Below are positions 32,467-40,630 of a stretch of 40,630 nt of DNA, piece after piece; within the stretch, counting starts at the first letter, position 1, and each line of letters begins with the position of its first letter. This stretch comes from an uncultured Bacteroidota bacterium (lineage in GTDB: Bacteria > Bacteroidota > Bacteroidia > Bacteroidales > UBA12481): positions 1-40,630 of the forward strand of contig CAINOB010000115.1 of assembly GCA_903851365.1 (NCBI GenBank), given 5' to 3'. A program made the translations under genes and the position numbers. A model generated the notes under the pieces. That model was not told the origin of the DNA. It saw only the letters and a list, made by a program, of their open reading frames with translations, and searched no databases.

Positions 32467-35460
32467 ATGTATAAGAGAATCCTGCTATTTGCATCCATTT
32501 GCCTGCTGATTCTAAATCAAGCTTATTCCCAGACACCACCCTATTATCATTACACATCTACCGAGGGACTGGCATCATCCACCGTTTTCACAATTCTTCA
32601 GAATCGAAATGGTTATATCTGGTTTGCAACTTTAAACGGATTGAGCAAATTCGATGGACAGCATTTTACCACTTACCGAACCAGTAATGGCTTGAATTCC
32701 AATTCTATAACATCATTAGTGGAAGGAGAGAATGGAGAATTATACATAGGAAATTATGAGAATGGAATAAATATTTTAAAGGACGGAAAGTTTAAGAATT
32801 ACTGCTCGGAGATTGATGGAAAAAGCTTTGCCACCTCCTATTTAATATTGGAAACCCCAGTAAATGAGGACCAAAAATTATATGCCTATCGTTCCTGGGG
32901 AATTATAAATGTAATGAAGGAAAATAAATCTGGTGGCAGAACAGATTACTGTTTTTCAACGACTCCCGAACATATTGTGAAAGCAGAAAAGCTTCAAAAT
33001 GGAGAGATAATTGCTTTAACCACCAGCGGTTTATATAAATTCAAAAATAACATCCTTACCAAATTAAATATTGCAGGGTTGCCGGATAGTAATAATTATT
33101 GCCTGGCTCTCGGCAACGACGATAGTTTTTATATAGGCGCACGGGGGATGATTTTCCAGATTAAAAACAATAATATCGTCAAACAATATAAGGTCGACAA
33201 TCAGCCTGACAAGAACGATGTAGTAGCGATTTTGGCCGATAAGAAGAATAATATCTGGTTCTCAATAATGAACCGGGGTTTCTACCAGATATCAAGTGGT
33301 TCTGATAAAATCGAAGATATCGGGGATAAAATGGAATTGAAGAATACCATGGTAAATTATTTCCTCGAGGATAAGGAGGGCAATATCTGGGTCAGCACAT
33401 TCGGTAAAGGAGTTTATTGCTTAAATAATCTTTTCCTGAAAAACTATAACGAAACTGACGGGCTGAGCAATAATAATATTTATTCGATAGCCCTGGAAAA
33501 ATCAGGCAAACTTGTGATCGGAACGTTTAATGGGGTAAATATTTTAGAAAACGGAAAATTTGATCTGGTTAAAAGTAATTCTGGAGAAACGTTGACCGAT
33601 TATATATACGATGTTATAAATATTAAAAACAACTTTTACGTCTGCGGAACATTTGGGCAGAAGCAGATGATACCAGCCTCCTGGAACGGATTGAAGTTTT
33701 TCATGTTCAGTGCACCATCATTCTGTAAGACCAATGATGGATCGTACCTGTTTGGATCCGGGGCTAATCTCATCACTATTTATAGGGACCTTCCCATGCA
33801 TTGGAAACCTCCGGGCCATTTATTCATTTTTGGGGATACCTCTGAAATAAACAGGGTTAACAAAATTCTGGAGGATTCATATGGAAATATCTGGATAGGG
33901 ACAAACCTTGGCTTATGCAAGATCTCTAATCCGGCAGGTCTGTCGGGACTAACCGGATCAAAAAAAATCTTCTTTCCTGCTGATCCAGTTCTGTGCTCAA
34001 AAATCAATTCTATAATTCAGGTCAGTCAAAACAATATATGGTTTGCCGGTGAGAAAGGAGTTGCAAGGTATAATATTGATAATGATTCTATTACAAGCTT
34101 CTCAGATATTCAGGGAAATGATTTATCGTCTTCAACCTGCATTGTTTCCGACAGCAAGAACAGGCTGTGGATTGGAAACATGAAAGGGCTCTATTTATTC
34201 GACGGGAAGTCAGTCAAACACATCAGCAGGCAAACAGGACTTCCATCGGATGAGGTATTGTCGCTTTGCTTTAACATGGAGAAAAACATCCTGTATATTG
34301 GAACCAGCAATGGGATCTCATTTCTTGACATCGATTTATTCGACAATTATATTCCACCCTTGGCCGAGCTGAAAATAATCAGCATAAAAGCAGGGGACTC
34401 CATTTATACCAGATACAGCAACCTGGTCTTCAAGCCTAAACAAAACCACGTTTATATTAATTTTAAAGCATTATATTTTTCTTCTCCAGGGTCGGTGAAG
34501 TATAAATACCAGCTAAATGGAGAATGGGCGGAGACTGATCATGATTTTCTTGATCTGGCTTCCCTTGGGCATGGCAATTTCGAGCTGCAGATCATGGCCA
34601 GATCGCAGAATACGGTTTGGGGAAAACCGGTGAATATACATTTTGAAGTCAGGCCTGTTTTTTTTGAAACAATTTGGTTTAAGATTACAATAGTATTGCT
34701 GATTGTTCTTTTTTCAATTCTGATTGTTACCTGGCGGCTGAAGCTGACGCATAAAAAAGCTCAAAATGAACTGGCACTGAATGCAAGGATCAACGAGCTT
34801 AAACATCAGGCATTATCAGCAATGATGAATCCCCATTTTATTTTCAATTCGCTCAACTCTGTCCAATATCTGATCAACAGCAACCGAAATGAGGAGGCCA
34901 ACGATTATATAGCCATTATGGCCAAATTGGTCAGAAAAAATCTGGAATCGGCTGGCAGTGGCTTTATTCAGTTATCAGAGGAGATCAATAGGCTCAGCCT
35001 TTATCTGGACCTTGAAAAGTTGAGGCTCGAGGAGCGCTTTTCTTATGAGATTATTACCGGAACCGGGGTGGAAGCGCACATGGTCATGATCCCGAATATG
35101 ATCATCCAGCCTTTTGTGGAAAATACTCTTTGGCATGGAATTATCGATTCTGGCAAAAAAGGCCTTCTTACTATTTGCTTCTCATTTGAAGATATTGATA
35201 TTGACTCAATCATCACCCGGTCACTGATAATTAAGATAACTGATAATGGTATCGGAATTAATGAAGCCAGAAAAAACAGGAAAGAAGACCATATCTCAAA
35301 AGGAATCCTTATCATCGAAGAGCGACTTCGCCTGTTGAGTGCGAAATTGCAGGTTCCCCAGCCTATCATGTTCGAAGATCTAAGCAATCGCAATAACAAT
35401 TCACAAGGGACAGAAGTTATCATTTCACTTCCTCCGCAACTTTATAAAAATGCTTTCTGA
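32467..35460 (+). CDS. Propeller-type LytS-like sensor histidine kinase
   Basis: A 997-residue membrane kinase. It has a signal peptide (ending NQAYSQ), then a long periplasmic sensor made of two-component-regulator propeller blades, of which at least nine are plain (NGYIWFATLNGLSKFDG, EGNIWVSTFGKGVYCL, YGNIWIGTNLGLCKI). A Y_Y_Y domain follows (about 640-725), a membrane helix (about 735-757), and a LytS-type kinase domain with the phosphoacceptor H790 in MNPHFIFNSLNSVQYL and the ATP site IIQPFVENTLWHGI and DNGIGI. It is not a hybrid, unlike the HTCS sensors of polysaccharide loci; the partner is the LytTR regulator 2 bp upstream. The ligand is unknown. Confidence 0.94.
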   Translation: MYKRILLFASICLLILNQAYSQTPPYYHYTSTEGLASSTVFTILQNRNGYIWFATLNGLSKFDGQHFTTYRTSNGLNSNSITSLVEGENGELYIGNYENGINILKDGKFKNYCSEIDGKSFATSYLILETPVNEDQKLYAYRSWGIINVMKENKSGGRTDYCFSTTPEHIVKAEKLQNGEIIALTTSGLYKFKNNILTKLNIAGLPDSNNYCLALGNDDSFYIGARGMIFQIKNNNIVKQYKVDNQPDKNDVVAILADKKNNIWFSIMNRGFYQISSGSDKIEDIGDKMELKNTMVNYFLEDKEGNIWVSTFGKGVYCLNNLFLKNYNETDGLSNNNIYSIALEKSGKLVIGTFNGVNILENGKFDLVKSNSGETLTDYIYDVINIKNNFYVCGTFGQKQMIPASWNGLKFFMFSAPSFCKTNDGSYLFGSGANLITIYRDLPMHWKPPGHLFIFGDTSEINRVNKILEDSYGNIWIGTNLGLCKISNPAGLSGLTGSKKIFFPADPVLCSKINSIIQVSQNNIWFAGEKGVARYNIDNDSITSFSDIQGNDLSSSTCIVSDSKNRLWIGNMKGLYLFDGKSVKHISRQTGLPSDEVLSLCFNMEKNILYIGTSNGISFLDIDLFDNYIPPLAELKIISIKAGDSIYTRYSNLVFKPKQNHVYINFKALYFSSPGSVKYKYQLNGEWAETDHDFLDLASLGHGNFELQIMARSQNTVWGKPVNIHFEVRPVFFETIWFKITIVLLIVLFSILIVTWRLKLTHKKAQNELALNARINELKHQALSAMMNPHFIFNSLNSVQYLINSNRNEEANDYIAIMAKLVRKNLESAGSGFIQLSEEINRLSLYLDLEKLRLEERFSYEIITGTGVEAHMVMIPNMIIQPFVENTLWHGIIDSGKKGLLTICFSFEDIDIDSIITRSLIIKITDNGIGINEARKNRKEDHISKGILIIEERLRLLSAKLQVPQPIMFEDLSNRNNNSQGTEVIISLPPQLYKNAF

Positions 35461-35481
35461 ATGGTGACCCCTCGTGTGATT

Positions 35482-35511
35482 ACCGTTTAATTACTCATTC
35501 GTACCGTTTAT
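35482..35511 (+). promoter_or_regulatory. Candidate LytTR binding site (direct repeat, 12-bp spacing)
   Basis: ACCGTTTAA (35482-35490) and ACCGTTTAT (35503-35511) are direct repeats separated by 12 bp. The published LytTR consensus is a pair of (T/A)(A/C)(C/A)GTTN(A/G)(T/G) sites 12-13 bp apart; the second copy matches fully and the first misses only the last base. The flanks are also alike (TACCGTTTAATTA and TACCGTTTATTTA, 12 of 13). The site lies between the LytTR/kinase pair and the T9SS operon. Confidence 0.65.
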
Positions 35512-35594
35512 TTATCGGCTTGCACCGCACGCTTATTTGCTATTGCTGTGCCCTCCTGTTATGTATATGTTGGTGCTGTAATAAAAAAACCCGG

Positions 35595-35822
35595 ATGAGT
35601 ATTTTCAGAAAGAAACCCTCCAAATCTGCTCCTCTACTAATCATCAAAAAAGATTCCACTGATTCCAATATCAAGGAATATGAATCTATTGATGAAGCCA
35701 TTGCAGACCTTGCCAACGATCCGAACGTACCGGCGGATAAAATTGAAAAGCTGAAATCCTCCCTGAAGCAACTTAAAAATAAGACGTCGATCAAGATCAG
35801 GAATGGAGAAATTATAAAATAA
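35595..35822 (+). CDS. Small hypothetical protein at the head of the T9SS operon
   Basis: A 75-residue, highly charged, mostly helical protein (KSSLKQLKNKTSIKIRNGEI at the C-terminus) with no recognised family. I chose the ATG at 35595. A TTG at 35520 would add 25 residues with seven cysteines and a hydrophobic run, but there is no proper lipobox and it would begin only 8 bp after the LytTR-type site, leaving no room for a promoter. It ends 26 bp before the large T9SS protein gene and is probably in the same operon. The coding call is moderate because of its size. Confidence 0.55.
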   Translation: MSIFRKKPSKSAPLLIIKKDSTDSNIKEYESIDEAIADLANDPNVPADKIEKLKSSLKQLKNKTSIKIRNGEIIK

Positions 35823-35848
35823 AATCAGGTATTAAATAAACAGGTCCC

Positions 35849-38800
35849 ATGAATAAAAGAACATTGGTATTAATTATTGCCATTACTTCTCTCATTGGCA
35901 GTGAAATACAAGCTCAGATTCTAACACACGGAATGGATGCCGTGGTGACCTTCTATGGAGCTCCGGCCCAGCCTAATAATAATCCGGTTGCCAATATTAA
36001 AATCGTAGGCGATCAGAGTGGAGCCCCTCATCATATCAACTGGATGCCACCCATTAAGGCCCCAGCCATAACAAATTGGACAGTTGGAACCATGGGACAG
36101 GTTTTCGGTATTGCCATTGACGATATCGGGAATGTATATTTTGCAACAACAGCGATGTATTGGGCAGGAGCTCAACAACTTGCCGGACCCAATCCTGCGC
36201 CAAGCGGTGCAGGTGGTGGTGGATACAACGTAACTGGCGGACCAGCAGGAATATACAAAGCAGATAAAGCAGCATTAAATACAGTTACAGTTCTGACAGG
36301 TACAGTTCCTGCCGCAGGAGGGCTCGGAAAAACCATTCCTAATACGGGTTATGGAATTGGGAACATAGCCTATGCCAAAATCATCGATAAACTATATGCT
36401 TCGAACCTTGATGATGGAAAAATATATTGTCTGGATCCGGTCACAGGCTCAATTCTCTTTGTATATGATCCTTTCCAGCCCGATGCCAGTGGTGCACAGA
36501 TAGCAGGTTATGGTGAAAGAATATTTGGCCTTGCCGTCAATTACGAAGCCACCGGAACAAAATTGTACTATGCGGTATTAATGAGCGACCATCAGTCTGA
36601 TATCTGGTCGGTAAGCCTGGCGGTCAATGGGGACTTTATTCCATTATCAAACACGCTCGAGATAAATCTTCCGGCTTCGGCCCCGAGCACCTATATTTCT
36701 GATCTCGCATTTTCGGATCGAGGTGAAATGCTGGCCGCCGAAAAGGGGGATCCACATCATGCTAATGTTTATCAGTACTTCGGCAAGCACCTTGCCTGGA
36801 GTCTTCCACAGGAATTATACATGGGCTCCTATTCCGGTGGTCATAATAGCGCTGGGGGCGTGGATTACGGCTACTCAGCAAAAGATAAGGATCATCGCCA
36901 ATTCTATTGCGATACTATCATCTGGACACAGTCGAACGCAATTTCCGAGCCCCTGACACCGGGGAATCCATGGCTGGCATACGGATTATTAAGTCATCCC
37001 TTGAATGATTATGTGACTCCTGCCAACTATTTAAGCGAAGCCTTCATTGTCAATTTAAAAGGAGCCGTGGGTCCGGGCGGGCAAGGAGTAACACCAAAAA
37101 GCAGTTTTGGCGATGTTGAATGTTATGATTGGGAATGTCCTCCGAAACAAACCGATATCTGCAGTATGGTGGACGCAAAATTATCCAGAGCGGATACTTC
37201 CGGCTGTTGCTACAAGGTGCAGGTATTCAACCGATACCGGGGGGATTATTTTGCATCGGTTACTATAAGTTCGACCAATCTGTCAATCGACGATGTATCA
37301 AAGGATATCACCTGTGCCTGGGCAAATATCACCTATCAGTCTCCAACCCAGATAACCTTTACTAAGAAGCCTTTCTTTAACGGCCTTCCTGTAAATGCAT
37401 CCACCTTGGGCACCATCTGCTTTTCGGGTACTGGTGGACCCGCTAATATAATCGTCAGCTTCGTTGGCAATCCTCCCCAAAATGATACAGTCTGCACTAA
37501 AACAGTCAGGATTGAAGGATGCAAAATACCTGTTGACACCACCTGCGTATCGTTTTTTGACTTAAAGGCGGAATGCCAGGCAGGTGATGTAAAAATGAAG
37601 TTCAGGATTAAAAACAATTCAAACTTCACCATGCGCGGGTTGACATTGTATTCCCAAACCCCCGATGTATCAGCGAATCCAAAGTTTATTCCTATCCCAG
37701 ATTTATTGCCAAATCAAACCTCTTCATCATATGTTGAAACAGCATTGGTGATCACTAATAACGCAAAACGGGCCTGTTTCTTTTTTGCCGCCTGCGACCA
37801 GAATACCACACCGAAAATTGCCGGTCCTTATCCAAACTGGTGCTGCATGGACAGCATACTTTACTGTGTAGATATCCCGACTTGTAATCCATGTGATGGT
37901 GTAGTATTTACAACGACAAAGAAGGATTCATCAAGTTGCTGTTATAATCTTACACTGAACACAAGTTATTTAAATACCAAAATCGCGTACCTTGAATTTA
38001 CCGGCCTTGCGGGAACACAATTTGCACTTCTTTCTGGCTGGAACATTGTTGGCTCCGTTGGAAGCAGTCATATAAAAATACAGGCACCCGGATCTGGCAT
38101 TACCCCGGGGAGTTATCCGGATTTTGCATCCTTCTGCCTGACTGGCAGCGCAACACCACCCTATACCGTTGTAATCAACAGCCTCGATTCGGCTGGAAAC
38201 CAACTCTGCACCAGTTCGCTAAAATTCCAGGGCTGCAAGCTGGTAGAGCCCACCTGTGCGAATATTATAAATGACTCGCTGTATTGCTCAGGTGATAAAG
38301 CCAAGTATACATTTTACGTTAAAAATAATTCCCCGTTTCCACTCTATCATATTGATTTCAGAACTCCAGATAAAAGTGTGATCCTTGACATGACCTACGT
38401 TGAACCCGTCACTCCAATCGCAATTGGTGACACCGGAGGCCCTTTTACGGTTACGATTGATTCTTCAGCAACGAATATGGCAACGTTTTGCATGTATCTG
38501 ACCGGCCATAACGGTATTTATGATCCGGCGCATGGTCAGGCAGCTACCGAATGCTGTACTGATTCATCAGGAATAATCTGCCTGCCAATGATTAAGTGCG
38601 GATGTACGACAACCGTATGCTGCTCTTTTGAGAACCTGACTATACCCAATGGAATTACTCCAAACGGAGATGGAATAAATGACGCTTTCGAAATTTTAAA
38701 TTCCAGCTGTTGTGCTTATATCTCCATTAAGGTATTTAACCGGTGGGGCAATCTGGTTTATCAAAATGCGGATTATAAAAATGACTGGAAAGGCACCAAT

Positions 38801-38896
38801 GAAAAGGGTACACTACTGGTTCAGGGAACATATTTCATATTGATCGAGCTTCCTGATGGAAATAAAAAGGGAAGCTATGTCGATATCCGGTATTAA
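35849..38896 (+). CDS. T9SS type B (CHU_C) secreted protein with duplicated double-cysteine modules
   Basis: A 1015-residue exported protein (signal peptide ending EIQAQ). Residues about 25-430 are strand-rich and propeller-like (GQVFGIAIDDIGNVYFATTA, GKIYCLDPVTGSILFVYDPF, TYISDLAFSDRGEMLAAEKG). Two modules follow, about 438-680 and 677-920. Each begins with a double cysteine (SGCCYKV near 452, SSCCYNL near 695), passes a GCK(I/L)V boundary and a KNNS segment, and ends with CC(M/T)DS near 665 and 902. The last 90 residues form a gliding-motility-type C-terminal domain: NGITPNGDGINDAFEI, IKVFNRWGNLVYQN and GTYFILIEL. Type B domains use T9SS together with a PorP/SprF partner, here the next gene. 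Its activity is unknown. Confidence 0.9.
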   Translation: MNKRTLVLIIAITSLIGSEIQAQILTHGMDAVVTFYGAPAQPNNNPVANIKIVGDQSGAPHHINWMPPIKAPAITNWTVGTMGQVFGIAIDDIGNVYFATTAMYWAGAQQLAGPNPAPSGAGGGGYNVTGGPAGIYKADKAALNTVTVLTGTVPAAGGLGKTIPNTGYGIGNIAYAKIIDKLYASNLDDGKIYCLDPVTGSILFVYDPFQPDASGAQIAGYGERIFGLAVNYEATGTKLYYAVLMSDHQSDIWSVSLAVNGDFIPLSNTLEINLPASAPSTYISDLAFSDRGEMLAAEKGDPHHANVYQYFGKHLAWSLPQELYMGSYSGGHNSAGGVDYGYSAKDKDHRQFYCDTIIWTQSNAISEPLTPGNPWLAYGLLSHPLNDYVTPANYLSEAFIVNLKGAVGPGGQGVTPKSSFGDVECYDWECPPKQTDICSMVDAKLSRADTSGCCYKVQVFNRYRGDYFASVTISSTNLSIDDVSKDITCAWANITYQSPTQITFTKKPFFNGLPVNASTLGTICFSGTGGPANIIVSFVGNPPQNDTVCTKTVRIEGCKIPVDTTCVSFFDLKAECQAGDVKMKFRIKNNSNFTMRGLTLYSQTPDVSANPKFIPIPDLLPNQTSSSYVETALVITNNAKRACFFFAACDQNTTPKIAGPYPNWCCMDSILYCVDIPTCNPCDGVVFTTTKKDSSSCCYNLTLNTSYLNTKIAYLEFTGLAGTQFALLSGWNIVGSVGSSHIKIQAPGSGITPGSYPDFASFCLTGSATPPYTVVINSLDSAGNQLCTSSLKFQGCKLVEPTCANIINDSLYCSGDKAKYTFYVKNNSPFPLYHIDFRTPDKSVILDMTYVEPVTPIAIGDTGGPFTVTIDSSATNMATFCMYLTGHNGIYDPAHGQAATECCTDSSGIICLPMIKCGCTTTVCCSFENLTIPNGITPNGDGINDAFEILNSSCCAYISIKVFNRWGNLVYQNADYKNDWKGTNEKGTLLVQGTYFILIELPDGNKKGSYVDIRY

Positions 38897-38914
38897 TCTC
38901 AAAAAATCTGACAA

Positions 38915-39817
38915 ATGAAAAAAATAATCATATTGGCCATCCTGTGCTCTAAATTGGTTGCCAACGCACAGCAACAGGCCCAGTACACTCTTAATCAGTT
39001 TAACAGTAATCTGGAGATCAATCCTGCCTATGCAGGTGCAAATGATAACGCCAGTATCAGCCTCAGATACCGCAAACAATGGGTTGGGTATACTGGCTCA
39101 CCTTCAACAATCAGCCTAAATGCAGAAAGTAAAATAGCTAAGAAAAATATTGCAATCGGCTTCAGCGTATTAAGCGACAGGATCGGAATTACACAGAGCA
39201 CCTCGGGTGATCTGAGCATTGCAACCCACGTGCAGGTGAGTCAGAAAGTAAACATTTCAGTCGGCCTTAAAGCAGGGGTATATTCTTTGAATTCCGATTT
39301 CTCCCTACTCTCAAATGTGGATATGACAGACCCGCTTTATGTCCTGGACAACCGCACTATTCCTTATTTGGGCTTTGGGGCATTGCTGTACACGCAAAAG
39401 CTGTATATCGGATTTTCATCACCTCGGGTAGTATCTTTTGAAAGTGCCTCCGTTCAATCCAAAATAACAAAACCGCACTTCTACCTGTATGGTGGATATA
39501 GATTCGCACTTAACGGTGATATCGAGCTAAGGCCATCAGTACTTGGCAAGTATGTGGTTGCCGCCCCATTCGAAGCTGATTTTGCGGTGGATGTTTGGTA
39601 TAAGAATCTAATCGGACTGGGCCTTTCATATCGCACCTCAGATGCAGTGAATTTCATGATTAAATGGAAAGCCGGAAATTTTTACCTCGGATATTCTTAC
39701 GACATGACAATCTCCGGTCTGCGGACATTTAATACAGGATCGCATGAGATCAGCCTGGGATATCAGTTTGGCAAATCTGCTATTCCTGGAAGGACAATCA
39801 ATAACAGATATTTCTAA
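38915..39817 (+). CDS. PorP/SprF family outer-membrane protein
   Basis: A 300-residue beta-barrel protein with a signal peptide ending LVANAQ. It has the family start QAQYTLNQFNSNLEINPAYA then GANDNASISLRYRKQWVGYT and the PSTISLNAESKI strand, and ends with aromatic outer-membrane strands (FYLGYSYDMTISGLRTFNTG, HEISLGYQF). PorP/SprF proteins assist the secretion or anchoring of T9SS cargo; SprF serves the adhesin SprB in Flavobacterium johnsoniae, and adjacent pairs of type B cargo and PorP/SprF are common. It starts 18 bp after the type B protein and is 10 bp ahead of the next gene, so the three form an operon. It is a cargo-linked paralog, not the core PorP of a porK-N locus. Confidence 0.93.
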   Translation: MKKIIILAILCSKLVANAQQQAQYTLNQFNSNLEINPAYAGANDNASISLRYRKQWVGYTGSPSTISLNAESKIAKKNIAIGFSVLSDRIGITQSTSGDLSIATHVQVSQKVNISVGLKAGVYSLNSDFSLLSNVDMTDPLYVLDNRTIPYLGFGALLYTQKLYIGFSSPRVVSFESASVQSKITKPHFYLYGGYRFALNGDIELRPSVLGKYVVAAPFEADFAVDVWYKNLIGLGLSYRTSDAVNFMIKWKAGNFYLGYSYDMTISGLRTFNTGSHEISLGYQFGKSAIPGRTINNRYF

Positions 39818-39827
39818 ATCGATAACG

Positions 39828-40630
39828 ATGAAAAAACTCTTCATTATACTGTTATGCCTTGGCAATATTTCAGCTTTTTCCCAGAAGTCACAGGCCGATA
39901 ATAAATTCAAACTCTATCAATACAGCGAGGCTATTCCCCTTTATAAACAGTACCTCGAGAAAAGTCCCAAAGATTATGGAGCAACAAGGAACCTGGCACT
40001 CTCGCTGAAAAACGTGAATAATGTATCCGGTTCCATTGAGGCCTATCAGAACTTATTAAAACTTAAGGAAGCAGAACCTGAGGATTGGTATGATCTCGTA
40101 CAACTGTTGAGGATTAGCGGAGACTTAACACAAGCCAAAGTCTATGCCATTCAATATCAGCAGAAAAGCAATGGCGAGAAGGCTCAGAATTTACTTAAGT
40201 CAATTGACAGGTATGATCAATTGATGTCGGGACTGAAGGATTATACCATAGTAAATGCCACAGATAAATACTCCCAATCCGTTTTCTCAGCCATCTATTA
40301 TCAAAATAGTCTGATAGTAACCTCAGAAAGTACGGCTGGCCCAAAAAATCAATGGACAGGGAGAGGCAATACCAAATTGTATTTAACAGATTTAAACCTC
40401 AATAAACTGGAACCTTTTGCTGCCGAAATCATGTCAAAATATAATGATGGTCCCGGAGCTTTGTCAAGTGACGGTAAAACTATATATCTGACTACAATCA
40501 ATAAAAAGTCTGTTCAGGAACAGGATGTAAATACTAGCAAACTTCAAATCTCTGCGGGTATTCTGGTCGATGGTAAATGGCAATTTTCAGATCTCTTCAA
40601 ATTCAATAATCGTAATTACAATGTTGCTCA
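39828..40630 (+). CDS. TPR/PD40 protein of the OmpA-like T9SS-associated type, cut by window edge
   Basis: 267 codons of a longer gene. The ATG at 39828 gives a signal peptide (KKLFIILLCLGNISAFSQ). Residues about 20-110 form TPR-like helices (YSEAIPLYKQYLEKSPKDYG, SGSIEAYQNLLKLKEAEPED). Beyond about 150 come PD40/WD40-like propeller strands (GPGALSSDGKTIYLTTIN, AGILVDGKWQFSDLFKF). Proteins of this layout, normally ending in an OmpA peptidoglycan-binding domain, accompany PorP/SprF genes and include PorE-like parts of the T9SS. The OmpA domain would lie outside the window, so that part is inferred. Confidence 0.85.
   Translation, partial: MKKLFIILLCLGNISAFSQKSQADNKFKLYQYSEAIPLYKQYLEKSPKDYGATRNLALSLKNVNNVSGSIEAYQNLLKLKEAEPEDWYDLVQLLRISGDLTQAKVYAIQYQQKSNGEKAQNLLKSIDRYDQLMSGLKDYTIVNATDKYSQSVFSAIYYQNSLIVTSESTAGPKNQWTGRGNTKLYLTDLNLNKLEPFAAEIMSKYNDGPGALSSDGKTIYLTTINKKSVQEQDVNTSKLQISAGILVDGKWQFSDLFKFNNRNYNVA

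Overview
The window looks like a chromosomal segment of a Bacteroidota bacterium, probably an uncultured member of the order Bacteroidales or a relative. Three things point there: the gene order bamD-rpoZ-coaBC-DUF4835-recN and the pair ftsK-lolA, the TAnnTTTG promoter element in front of several genes, and type IX secretion (T9SS) sorting domains together with a PorP/SprF protein. No CRISPR array, prophage, insertion sequence or rRNA was seen. Both ends are open: a carbamate kinase is cut at the left edge and an OmpA/PD40-type protein at the right edge.

Layout. Positions 1-8545: carbamate kinase (minus), then a tight plus-strand run of ftsK, lolA, a Xaa-Pro aminopeptidase, hutI and a fused formimidoyltransferase-cyclodeaminase, so two steps of histidine breakdown ride behind cell-division and envelope genes. 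8542-10270: small lipoproteins and a PepSY-type membrane protein. 10300-16127: minus-strand fabI and the core cluster bamD-rpoZ-coaBC-DUF4835-recN, in which coaBC is split by one extra A in an 11-A run. 16225-20069: an alpha-oxoamine synthase, a small lipoprotein, a PmoA-family protein, trxB and tRNA-Pro(GGG). 20127-26046: two large minus-strand surface proteins, a FISUMP lipoprotein and a 13-repeat T9SS type A protein. 26270-31568: a YgjV-like membrane protein, an aldo/keto reductase and a large GH106-like glycoside hydrolase. 31712-40630: a LytTR response regulator, its propeller-type histidine kinase, a small protein, a double-cysteine-rich T9SS type B protein, a PorP/SprF protein and an OmpA/PD40-type protein.

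The most coherent local system is the last one. A LytTR-type regulator and sensor kinase stand directly before a T9SS surface-protein operon. The spacer between them carries a direct repeat (ACCGTTTAA, 12 bp, ACCGTTTAT) with the sequence and spacing known for LytTR-domain binding sites. I infer that this two-component pair switches on the secreted protein and its outer-membrane partners.

Two further signals stand out. The coaBC homopolymer frameshift splits a gene that should be essential. Four of the six tail-to-tail gene junctions contain short degenerate repeats (GGGTATC, GGCAGA and GCACATTA types), one of which appears to have been read into the end of a coding sequence.
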